Assembly (NCBI GenBank): GCA_037577475.1
Contig: CM075187.1
Location: 3,250,046 to 3,314,045, forward strand
Direction: 5' to 3'
DNA from: Chaunax sp. Z400
Taxonomy: Eukaryota > Chordata > Actinopteri > Lophiiformes > Chaunacidae
DNA: 64,000 bases
A program made the position numbers and the translations under genes. The notes under the pieces were generated by a model. It was not told the DNA's origin and did no database searches. It saw only the letters and a list, made by a program, of their open reading frames with translations. Below, piece by piece: positions 23,000-33,800 of the stretch. Position 1 is the stretch's first letter. The number at the start of each line of letters is the position of its first letter.

Positions 23000-25525
23000 G
23001 TTAGGGTTTGAGCTAGGGTTAGGGTTAGGGTTAGGGTTTGAGCTAGGGTTAGGGTTAGGGTTTGAGCTAGGGTTAGGGTTAGGGTTAGGGTTTGAGCTAG
23101 GGTTAGGGTTAGGGTTAGGGTTTGAGCTAGGGTTAGGGTTAGGGTTTGAGCTAGGGTTAGGGTTAGGGTTAGGGTTTGAGCTAGGGTTAGGGTTAGGGTT
23201 AGGGTTTGAGCTAGGGTTAGGGTTAGGGTTAGGGTTTGAGCTAGGGTTAGGGTTAGGGTTAGGGTTTGAGCTAGGGTTAAGGTTAGGGTTAGGGTTTGAG
23301 CTAGGGTTAGGGTTAGGGTTAGGGTTTGAGCTAGGGTTAGGGTTTGAGCTAGGGTTAGGGTTAGGGTTTGAGCTAGGGTTAGGGTTAGGTTTAGGGTTTG
23401 AGCTAGGGTTAGGGTTAGGGTTAGGGTTAGGGTTTGAGCTAGGGTTAGGGTTAGGGTTAGGGTTTGAGCTAGGGTTAGGGTTAGGTTTAGGGTTTGAGCT
23501 AGGGTTAGGGTTAGGGTTTGAGCTAGGGTTAGGGTTAGGGTTTGAGCTAGGGTTAGGGTTAGGGTTAGGGTTTGAGCTAGGGTTAGGGTTAGGGTTAGGG
23601 TTTGAGCTAGGGTTAGGGTTAGGGTTAGGGTTTGAGCTAGGGTTAGGGTTAGGTTTAGGGTTTGAGCTAGGGTTAGGGTTAGGGTTTGAGCTAGGGTTAG
23701 GGTTAGGGTTAGGGTTTGAGCTAGGGTTAGGGTTAGGGTTTGAGCTAGGGTTAGGCTTAGGGTTAGGGTTTGAGCTAGGGTTAGGGTTAGGGTTTGAGCT
23801 AGGGTTAGGGTTAGGGTTAGGGTTTGAGCTAGGATTAGGGTTTGAGCTAGGGTTAGGGTTAGGGTTAGGGTTTGAGCTAGGGTTAGGGTTAGGGTTTGAG
23901 CTAGGGTTAGGGTTAGGGTTAGGGTTTGAGCTAGGGTTAGGGTTAGGGTTTGAGCTAGGGTTAGGGTTAGGGTTAGGGTTTGAGCTAGGGTTACTGTTAG
24001 GGTTAGGGTTTGAGCTAGGGTTAGGGTTAGGGTTTGAGCTAGGGTTAGGGTTAGGGTTAGGGTTTGAGCTAGGGTTAGGGTTAGGGTTAGGGTTTGAGCT
24101 AGGGTTAGGGTTAGGGTTAGGGTTTGAGCTAGGGTTAGGGTTAGGGTTTGAGCTAGGGTTAGGGTTAGGGTTAGGGTTAGGGTTTGAGCTAGGGTTAGGG
24201 TTACTGTTTGAGCTAGGGTTAGGGTTAGGGTTAGGGTTAGGGTTTGAGCTAGGGTTAGGGTTAGGGTTTGAGCTAGGGTTAGGATTAGGGTTAGGGTTTG
24301 AGCTAGGGTTAGGGTTAGGGTTAGGGTTTGAGCTAGGGTTAGGGTTAGGGTTAGGGTTTGAGCTAGGGTTAGGGTTAGGGTTAGGGTTTGAGCTAGGGTT
24401 AGGGTTAGGTTTAGGGTTTGAGCTAGGGTTAGGGTTAGGGTTTGAGCTAGGATTAGGGTTAGGGTTAGGGTTTGAGCTAGGGTTAGGGTTAGGGTTTGAG
24501 CTAGGGTTAGGGTTAGGGTTAGGGTTTGAGCTAGGGTTAGGGTTAGGGTTTGAGCTAGGGTTAGGGTTAGGGTTAGGGTTTGAGCTAGGGTTAGGGTTAG
24601 GGTTAGGGTTTGAGCTAGGGTTAGGGTTAGGGTTAGGGTTTGAGCTAGGGTTAGGGTTAGGGTTAGGGTTTGAGCTAGGGTTAGGGTTAGGGTTAGGGTT
24701 TGAGCTAGGGTTAGGGTTAGGGTTTGAGCTAGGATTAGGGTTAGGGTTAGGGTTTGAGCTAGGGTTAGGGTTAGGGTTTGAGCTAGGGTTAGGGTTAGGG
24801 TTAGGGTTTGAGCTAGGGTTAGGGTTAGGGTTTGAGCTAGGGTTAGGGTTAGGGTTAGGGTTTGAGCTAGGGTTAGGGTTAGGGTTAGGGTTTGAGCTAG
24901 GGTTAGGGTTAGGGTTTGAGCTAGGGTTAGGGTTAGGGTTAGGGTTTGAGCTAGGGTTAGGGTTAGGGTTAGGGTTTGAGCTAGGGTTAGGGTTAGGGTT
25001 AGGGTTTGAGCTAGGGTTAGGGTTAGGGTTAGGGTTTGAGCTAGGGTTAAGGTTAGGGTTAGGGTTTGAGCTAGGGTTAGGGTTAGGGTTAGGGTTTGAG
25101 CTAGGGTTAGGGTTTGAGCTAGGGTTAGGGTTAGGGTTTGAGCTAGGGTTAGGGTTAGGTTTAGGGTTTGAGCTAGGGTTAGGGTTAGGGTTAGGGTTAG
25201 GGTTTGAGCTAGGGTTAGGGTTAGGGTTAGGGTTTGAGCTAGGGTTAGGGTTAGGTTTAGGGTTTGAGCTAGGGTTAGGGTTAGGGTTTGAGCTAGGGTT
25301 AGGGTTAGGGTTTGAGCTAGGGTTAGGGTTAGGGTTAGGGTTTGAGCTAGGGTTAGGGTTAGGGTTAGGGTTTGAGCTAGGGTTAGGGTTAGGGTTAGGG
25401 TTTGAGCTAGGGTTAGGGTTAGGTTTAGGGTTTGAGCTAGGGTTAGGGTTAGGGTTTGAGCTAGGGTTAGGGTTAGGGTTAGGGTTTGAGCTAGGGTTAG
25501 GGTTAGGGTTTGAGCTAGGGTTAGG
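23000..25525 (+). repeat. 1770-bp duplicated segment inside array II
   Basis: Four rare variants recur at the same 1770-bp offset: TTAAGGTTAGGG at 23278 and 25048, and GGTTAGGTTTAGGG at about 23388/25158, 23484/25254 and 23650/25420. The order of 24-bp and 30-bp units between them also matches. The upstream limit is uncertain because a GGATTAGGG at about 24730 has no partner near 22960. Confidence 0.75.
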
Positions 25526-25594
25526 GTTAGGGTTAGGGTTTGAGCTAGGGTTAGGGTTAGGGTTTGAGCTAGGGTTAGGGTTAGGGTTAGGGTT

Positions 25595-27850
25595 TGAGCT
25601 AGGCTAGGGTTAGGGTTAGGGTTTGAGCTAGGGTTAGGGTTAGGGTTAGGGGGGTTTGAGCTAGGGGTTAGGGTTAGGGTTTGAGCTAGGTAGGGTTAGG
25701 GTTAGGGTTTGAGCTAGGGTTAGGGTTAGGGTTAGGGTTTGAGCTAGGGTTAGGGTTAGGGTTGAGCTAGGGTTAGGGTTAGGGTTAGGGTGAGCTAGGG
25801 TAGGGTTAGGGTTAGGGTTTGAGCTAGGGTTAGGGTTAGGGTTAGGGTTTGAGCGGTAGGGTTAGGGTTAGGGTTGAGCTAGGGTTAGGGTTAGGGTTAG
25901 GATAGAGCTAGGGGCTAGGGTTAGGGTTAGGGTAAGGTTGAGCTAGGGTTAGGGTTAGGGTTAGGGTTTGAGCTAGGGTTAGGGTTAGGGTTTGAGCTAG
26001 GGTTAGGGTTAGGGTTAGGGTTTGAGCTAGGGTTAGGGTTAGGGTTAGGGTTTGAGCTAGGGTTAAGGTTTGAGCTAGAGTTAGGGTTAGGGTTTGAGCT
26101 AGGGTTAGGGTTAGGGTTAGGGTTTGAGCTAGGGTTAGGGTTAGGGTTAGGGTTGAGCTAGGGTTAGGGTTAGGAGGGTTTGAGCTAGGGTTAGGGTTAG
26201 GGTTTGAGCTAGGTTGGTTAGGGTTAGGGTTAGGGTTTGAGCTAGGGTTAGGGTTAGGGTTTGAGCTAGGGTTAGGGTTAGGGTTAGGGTTTGAGCTAGG
26301 GTTAGGGTTAGGGTTTGAGCTAGGGTTAGGGTTAGGGTTAGGGTTTGAGCTAGGGTTAGGGTTAGGGTTAGGGTTTGAGCTAGGGTTAGGGTTAGGTCTA
26401 GGGTTTGAGCTAGGGTTAGGGTTAGGGTTAGGGTTTGAGCTAGGGTTAGGGTTAGGGTTAGGGTTTGAGCTAGGGTTAGGGTTAGGGTTAGGGTTTGAGC
26501 TAGGGTTAGGGTTAGGGTTTGAGCTAGGGTTAGGGTTAGGGTTAGGTTTGAGCTAGGGTTAGGGTTAGGGTTAGGGTTTGAGCTAGGGTTAGGTTAGGGT
26601 TAGGGTTTGAGCTAGGGTTAGGGTTAGGTTTAGGGTTTGAGCTAGAGTTTGGGGTTAGGGTTAGGGTTTGAGCTAGGGTTAGGGTTAGGGTTAGGGTTTG
26701 AGCTAGGTGGGTTAGGGTTTGAGCTAGGGTTAGGGTTAGGGTTAGGGTTTGAGCTGGGTTAGTTAGGTTAGGGTTTGAGCTAGGGTTAGGGTTAGGGTTT
26801 GAGCTAGGGTTAGGGTTAGGGTTAGGGTTTGAGCTAGGGTTAGGGTTAGGGTTTGAGCTAGGGTTAGGGTTAGGGTTAGGGTTTGAGCTAGGGTTAGGGT
26901 TAGGGTTAGGGTTTGAGCTAGGGTTAGGGTTAGGGTTAGGGTTTGAGCTAGGGTTAGGGTTAGGGTTAGGGTTTGAGCTAGGGTTAGGGTTAGGGTTTGA
27001 GCTAGGGTTAGGGTTAGGGTTAGGGTTTGAGCTAGGGTTAGGGTTAGGGTTTGAGCTAGGGTTAGGGTTAGGGTTAGGGTTTGAGCTAGGGTTAGGGTTA
27101 GGGTTTGAGCTAGGGTTAGGGTTAGGGTTAGGGTTTGAGCTAGGGTTAGGGTTAGGGTTAGGGTTTGAGCTAGGGTTAGGGTTAGGGTTAGGGTTTGAGC
27201 TAGGGTTAGGGTTAGGGTTTGAGCTAGGGTTAGGGTTAGGGTTAGGGTTTGAGCTAGGGTTAGGGTTAGGGTTAGGGTTTGAGCTAGGGTTAGGGTTAGG
27301 GTTAGGGTTTGAGCTAGGGTTAGGGTTAGGGTTTGAGCTAGGGTTAGGGTTAGGGTTAGGGTTTGAGCTAGGGTTAGGGTTAGGGTTTGAGCTAGGGTTA
27401 GGGTTAGGGTTAGGGTTTGAGCTAGGGTTAGGGTTAGGGTTTGAGCTAAGGTTAGGGTTAGGGTTAGGGTTAGGGTTTGAGCTAGGGTTAGGGTTAGGGT
27501 TAGGGTTTGAGCTAGGGTTAGGGTTAGGTTAGGGTTTGAGCTAGGGTTAGGGTTAGGGTTAGGGTTTGAGCTAGGGTTAGGGTTAGGGTTAGGGTTTGAG
27601 CTAGGGTTAGGGTTAGGGTTAGGGTTCGAGCTAGGGGTATCATGGTTAGGGTTAGGGTTTGAGCTAGGGTTAGGGTTAGGGTTAAGGTTTGAGCTAGGGT
27701 TAGGGTTAGGGTTAGGGTTTGAGCTAGGTTAGGGTTAGGGTTTGAGCTAGGGTTAGGGTTAGGGTTAGGGTTTGAGCTAGGGTTAGGGTTAGGGTTTGAG
27801 CTAGGGTTAGGGTTAGGGTTAGGGTTTGAGCTAGGGTAGGGTTAGGGTTA
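25595..27850 (+). repeat. Disordered, indel-rich stretch of array II
   Basis: Here the hexamer phase, kept for kilobases on both sides, breaks repeatedly: 'gagctaggctaggg' (25600), a run of G before TTTGAG (25650), 'gagctaggtaggg' (25685), 'gggttgagc' (25762), 'gagcggtaggg' (25850), 'gctaggttggtta' (26210), 'gagtttggggtt' (26643), 'gctaggtgggtt' (26702) and 'ggggtatcatggtt' (27635). The breaks thin out after about 26770 and cease after about 27840 apart from isolated ones. This is either a low-accuracy consensus or assembly join, or a truly decayed segment. Confidence 0.8.
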
Positions 27851-30800
27851 GGGTTTGAGCTAGGGTTAGGGTTAGGGTTAGGGTTAGGGTTTGAGCTAGG
27901 GTTAGGGTTAGGGTTAGGGTTTGAGCTAGGGTTAGGGTTAGGGTTAGGGTTTGAGCTAGGGTTAGGGTTAGGGTTAGGGTTTGAGCTAGGGTTAGGGTTA
28001 GGGTTTGAGCTAGGGTTAGGGTTAGGGTTTGAGCTAGGGTTAGGGTTAGGGTTAGGGTTTGAGCTAGGGTTAGGGTTAGGGTTTGAGCTAGGGTTAGGTT
28101 AGGGTTAGGGTTTGAGCTAGGGTTAGGGTTAGGGTTTGAGCTAGGGTTAGGGTTAGGGTTAGGGTTTGAGCTAGGGTTAGGGTTAGGGTTTGAGCTAGGG
28201 TTAGGGTTAGGGTTAGGGTTTGAGCTAGGGTTAGGGTTAGGGTTTGAGCTAGGGTTAGGGTTAGGGTTAGGGTTTGAGCTAGGGTTAGGGTTAGGTTTAG
28301 GGTTTGAGCTAGGGTTAGGGTTAGGGTTTGAGCTAGGGTTAGGGTTAGGGTTTGAGCTAGGGTTAGGGTTAGGGTTAGGGTTTGAGCTAGGGTTAGGGTT
28401 AGGGTTAGGGTTTGAGCTAGGGTTAGGGTTAGGTTTAGGGTTTGAGCTAGGGTTAGGGTTAGGGTTTGAGCTAGGGTTAGGGTTAGGGTTAGGGTTTGAG
28501 CTAGGGTTAGGGTTAGGGTTTGAGCTAGGGTTAGGGTTAGGGTTAGGGTTTGAGCTAGGGTTAAGGTTAGGGTTTGAGCTAGGGTTAGGGTTAGGGTTAG
28601 GGTTTGAGCTAGGATTAGGGTTTGAGCTAGGGTTAGGGTTAGGGTTAGGGTTTGAGCTAGGGTTAGGGTTAGGGTTTGAGCTAGGGTTAGGGTTAGGGTT
28701 AGGGTTTGAGCTAGGGTTAGGGTTAGGGTTTGAGCTAGGGTTAGGGTTAGGGTTAGGGTTTGAGCTAGGGTTAGGGTTAGGGTTAGGGTTTGAGCTAGGG
28801 TTAGGGTTAGGTTTAGGGTTTGAGCTAGGGTTAGGGTTAGGGTTTGAGCTAGGGTTAGGGTTAGGGTTTGAGCTAGGGTTAGGGTTAGGGTTAGGGTTTG
28901 AGCTAGGGTTAGGGTTAGGGTTAGGGTTTGAGCTAGGGTTAGGGTTAGGTTTAGGGTTTGAGCTAGGGTTAGGGTTAGGGTTTGAGCTAGGGTTAGGGTT
29001 AGGGTTAGGGTTTGAGCTAGGGTTAGGGTTAGGGTTTGAGCTAGGGTTAGGGTTAGGGTTAGGGTTTGAGCTAGGGTTAAGGTTAGGGTTTGAGCTAGGG
29101 TTAGGGTTAGGGTTAGGGTTTGAGCTAGGATTAGGGTTTGAGCTAGGGTTAGGGTTAGGGTTAGGGTTTGAGCTAGGGGTTAGGGTTAGGGTTTGAGCTA
29201 GGGTTAGGGTTAGGGTTAGGGTTTGAGCTAGGGTTAGGGTTAGGGTTTGAGCTAGGGTTAGGGTTAGGGTTAGGGTTTGAGCTAGGGTTAGGGTTAGGGT
29301 TAGGGTTTGAGCTAGGGTTAGGGTTAGGGTTTGAGCTAGGGTTAGGGTTAGGGTTAGGGTTTGAGCTAGGGTTAGGGTTAGGGTTTGAGCTAGGGTTAGG
29401 GTTAGGGTTAGGGTTTGAGCTAGGGTTAGGGTTAGGGTTTGAGCTAGGGTTAGGGTTAGGGTTAGGGTTTGAGCTAGGGTTAGGGTTAGGGTTTGAGCTA
29501 GGGTTAGGGTTAGGGTTAGGGTTAGGGTTTGAGCTAGGGTTAGGGTTAGGGTTAGGGTTTGAGCTAGGGTTAGGGTTAGGGTTAGGGTTTGAGCTAGGGT
29601 TAGGGTTAGGGTTAGGGTTAGGGTTTGAGCTAGGGTTAGGGTTAGGGTTTGAGCTAGGGTTAGGGTTAGGGTTAGGGTTTGAGCTAGGGTTAGGGTTAGG
29701 GTTTGAGCTAGGGGTTAGGGTTAGGGTTAGGGTTTGAGCTAGGGTTAGGGTTAGGGTTAGGGTTTGAGCTAGGGTTAGGGTTAGGGTTAGGGTTTGAGCT
29801 AGGGTTAGGGTTAGGGTTAGGGTTTGAGCTAGGATTAGGGTTAGGGTTTGAGCTAGGGTTAGGGTTAGGGTTAGGGTTTGAGCTAGGGTTAGGGTTAGGG
29901 TTAGGGTTTGAGCTAGGGTTAGGGTTAGGGTTAGGGTTTGAGCTAGGGTTAGGGTTAGGTTTAGGGTTTGAGCTAGGGTTAGGGTTAGGGTTTGAGCTAG
30001 GGTTAGGGTTAGGGTTAGGGTTTGAGCTAGGATTAGGGTTTGAGCTAGGGTTAGGGTTAGGGTTAGGGTTTGAGCTAGGGTTAGGGTTTGAGCTAGGGTT
30101 AGGGTTAGGGTTTGAGCTAGGGTTAGGGTTAGGGTTAGGGTTTGAGCTAGGGTTAGGGTTAGGGTTTGAGCTAGGGTTAGGGTTAGGGTTAGGGTTTGAG
30201 CTAGGGTTAGGGTTAGGGTTAGGGTTTGAGCTAGGGTTAGGGTTAGGGTTTGAGCTAGGGTTAGGGTTAGGGTTAGGGTTTGAGCTAGGGTTAGGGTTAG
30301 GGTTAGGGTTTGAGCTAGGGTTAGGGTTAGGGTTAGGGTTTGAGCTAGGGTTAGGGTTAGGGTTTGAGCTAGGGTTAGGGTTAGGGTTAGGGTTTGAGCT
30401 AGGGTTAGGGTTAGGGTTTGAGCTAGGGTTAGGGTTAGGGTTAGGGTTTGAGCTAGGGTTAGGGTTAGGGTTTGAGCTAGGGTTAGGGTTAGGGTTAGGG
30501 TTAGGGTTTGAGCTAGGGTTAGGGTTACTGTTTGAGCTAGGGTTAGGGTTAGGGTTAGGGTTTGAGCTAGGGTTAGGGTTAGGGTTTGAGCTAGGGTTAG
30601 GATTAGGGTTAGGGTTTGAGCTAGGGTTAGGGTTAGGGTTAGGGTTTGAGCTAGGGTTAGGGTTAGGGTTAGGGTTTGAGCTAGGGTTAGGGTTAGGGTT
30701 AGGGTTTGAGCTAGGGTTAGGGTTAGGGTTAGGGTTTGAGCTAGGGTTAGGGTTAGGGTTTGAGCTAGGGTTAGGGTTAGGGTTTGAGCTAGGGTTAGGG

Positions 30801-33800
30801 TTAGGGTTAGGGTTTGAGCTAGGGTTAGGGTTAGGGTTTGAGCTAGGGTTAGGGTTAGGGTTAAGGTTTGAGCTAGGGTTAGGGTTAGGGTTAGGGTTTG
30901 AGCTAGGGTTAGGGTTAGGGTTAGGGTTTGAGCTAGGGTTAGGTTTAGGGTTTGAGCTAGGGTTAGGGTTAGGGTTAGGGTTTGAGCTAGGGTTAGGGTT
31001 AGGGTTTGAGCTAGGGTTAGGGTTTGAGCTAGGATTAGGGTTTGAGCTAGGGTTAGGGTTAGGGTTAGGGTTTGAGCTAGGGTTAGGGTTTGAGCTAGGG
31101 TTAGGGTTAGGGTTTGAGCTAGGGTTAGGGTTAGGGTTAGGGTTTGAGCTAGGGTTAGGGTTAGGTTTAGGGTTTGAGCTAGGGTTAGGGTTAGGGTTTG
31201 AGCTAGGGTTAGGGTTAGGGTTAGGGTTTGAGCTAGGGTTAGGGTTAGGGTTTGAGCTAGGGTTAGGGTTAGGGTTAGGGTTTGAGCTAGGGTTAGGGTT
31301 AGGGTTTGAGCTAGGGTTAGGGTTAGGGTTAGGGTTTGAGCTAGGGTTAGGGTTAGGGTTAGGGTTTGAGCTAGGGTTAGGGTTAGGGTTAGGGTTTGAG
31401 CTAGGGTTAGGGTTAGGGTTAGGGTTTGAGCTAGGATTAGGGTTAGGGTTTGAGCTAGGGTTAGGGTTAGGGTTAGGGTTTGAGCTAGGGTTAGGGTTAG
31501 GGTTAGGGTTTGAGCTAGGGTTAGGGTTAGGGTTAGGGTTTGAGCTAGGGTTAGGGTTAGGTTTAGGGTTTGAGCTAGGGTTAGGGTTAGGGTTTGAGCT
31601 AGGGTTAGGGTTAGGGTTAGGGTTTGAGCTAGGATTAGGGTTTGAGCTAGGGTTAGGGTTAGGGTTAGGGTTTGAGCTAGGGTTAGGGTTTGAGCTAGGG
31701 TTAGGGTTAGGGTTTGAGCTAGGGTTAGGGTTAGGGTTAGGGTTTGAGCTAGGGTTAGGGTTAGGGTTAGGGTTTGAGCTAGGGTTAGGGTTAGGGTTAG
31801 GGTTTGAGCTAGGGTTAGGGTTAGGGTTTGAGCTAGGGTTAGGGTTAGGGTTAGGGTTTGAGCTAGGGTTAGGGTTAGGGTTAGGGTTTGAGCTAGGGTT
31901 AGGGTTAGGGTTAGGGTTTGAGCTAGGGTTAGGGTTAGGGTTTGAGCTAGGGTTAGGGTTAGGGTTAGGGTTTGAGCTAGGGTTAGGGTTAGGGTTTGAG
32001 CTAGGGTTAGGGTTAGGGTTAGGGTTTGAGCTAGGGTTAGGGTTAGGGTTTGAGCTAGGGTTAGGGTTACTGTTTGAGCTAGGGATAGGGTTAGGGTTAG
32101 GGTTTGAGCTAGGGTTAGGGTTAGGGTTTGAGCTAGGGTTAGGATTAGGGTTAGGGTTTGAGCTAGGGTTAGGGTTAGGGTTAGGGTTTGAGCTAGGGTT
32201 AGGGTTAGGGTTAGGGTTTGAGCTAGGGTTAGGGTTAGGGTTAGGGTTTGAGCTAGGGTTAGGGTTAGGGTTAGGGTTTGAGCTAGGGTTAGGGTTAGGG
32301 TTTGAGCTAGGGTTAGGGTTAGGGTTTGAGCTAGGGTTAGGGTTAGGGTTAGGGTTTGAGCTAGGGTTAGGGTTAGGGTTTGAGCTAGGGTTAGGGTTAG
32401 GGTTTGAGCTAGGGTTAGGGTTAGGGTTTGAGCTAGGGTTAGGGTTAGGGTTAGGGTTTGAGCTAGGGTTAGGGTTAGGGTTTGAGCTAGGGTTAGGGTT
32501 AGGGTTAGGGTTTGAGCTAGGATTAGGGTTTGAGCTAGGGTTAGGGTTAGGGTTAGGGTTTGAGCTAGGGTTAGGGTTTGAGCTAGGGTAGGGTTAGGGT
32601 TTGAGCTAGGGTTAGGGTTAGGGTTTGAGCTAGGGTTAGGGTTAGGGTTTGAGCTAGGGTTAGGGTTTGAGCTAGGGTTAGGGTTAGGGTTAGGGTTTGA
32701 GCTAGGGTTAGGGTTAGGGTTAGGGGTTAGGGTTAGGGTTAGGGTTTGAGCTAGGGTTAGGGTTAGGGTTAGGGTTTGAGCTAGGGTTAGGGTTAGGGTT
32801 TGAGCTAGGGTTAGGGTTAGGGTTTGAGCTAGGGTTAGGGTTAGGGTTAGGGTTTGAGCTAGGGTTAGGGTTAGGGTTTGAGCTAGGGTTAGGGTTAGGG
32901 TTAGGGTTTGAGCTAGGGTTAGGGTTAGGGTTTGAGCTAGGGTTAGGGTGAGGGTTAGGGTTTGAGCTAGGGTTAGGGTTTGAGCTAGGGTTAGGGTTAG
33001 GGTTTGAGCTAGGGTTAGGGTTAGGGTTAGGGTTTGAGCTAGGGTTAGGGTTTGAGCTAGGGTTAGGGTTAGGGTTAGGGTTTGAGCTAGGGTTAGGGTT
33101 CGGGTTTGAGCTAGGGTTAGGGTTAGGGTTTGAGCTAGGGTTAGGGTTAGGGTTTGAGCTAAGGTTAGGGTTAGGGTTAGGGTTTGAGCTAGGGTTAGGG
33201 TTAGGGTTTGAGCTAGGGTTAGGATTAGGGTTAGGGTTTGAGCTAGGGTTAGGGTTAGGGTTTGAGCTAGGGTTAGGATTAGGGTTAGGGTTTGAGCTAG
33301 GGTTAGGGTTAGGGTTAGGGTTTGAGCTAGGGTTAGGGTTAGGGTTAGGGTTTGAGCTAGGGTTAGGGTTAGGGTTAGGGTTTGAGCTAGGGTTAGGGTT
33401 AGGGTTAGGGTTTGAGCTAGGGTTAGGGTTAGGTTTAGGGTTTGAGCTAGGGTTAGGGTTAGGGTTTGAGCTAGGATTAGGGTTAGGGTTAGGGTTTGAG
33501 CTAGGGTTAGGGTTAGGGTTTGAGCTAGGGTTAGGGTTAGGGTTAGGGTTTGAGCTAGGGTTAGGGTTAGGGTTTGAGCTAGGGTTAGGGTTAGGGTTAG
33601 GGTTTGAGCTAGGGTTAGGGTTAGGGTTAGGGTTTGAGCTAGGGTTAGGGTTAGGGTTAGGGTTTGAGCTAGGGTTAGGGTTAGGGTTAGGGTTTGAGCT
33701 AGGGTTAGGGTTTGAGCTAGGATTAGGGTTAGGGTTTGAGCTAGGGTTAGGGTTAGGGTTAGGGTTTGAGCTAGGGTTAGGGTTAGGGTTAGGGTTTGAG

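Noticed and set aside
22050..25607. A 1185-codon plus-strand frame of Gly-Leu and Phe-Glu-Leu repeats as a structural protein
   Set aside because: It is a direct translation of TTTGAG-CTAGGG-TTAGGG with no non-repeat domain, no credible start and no flanking gene structure.
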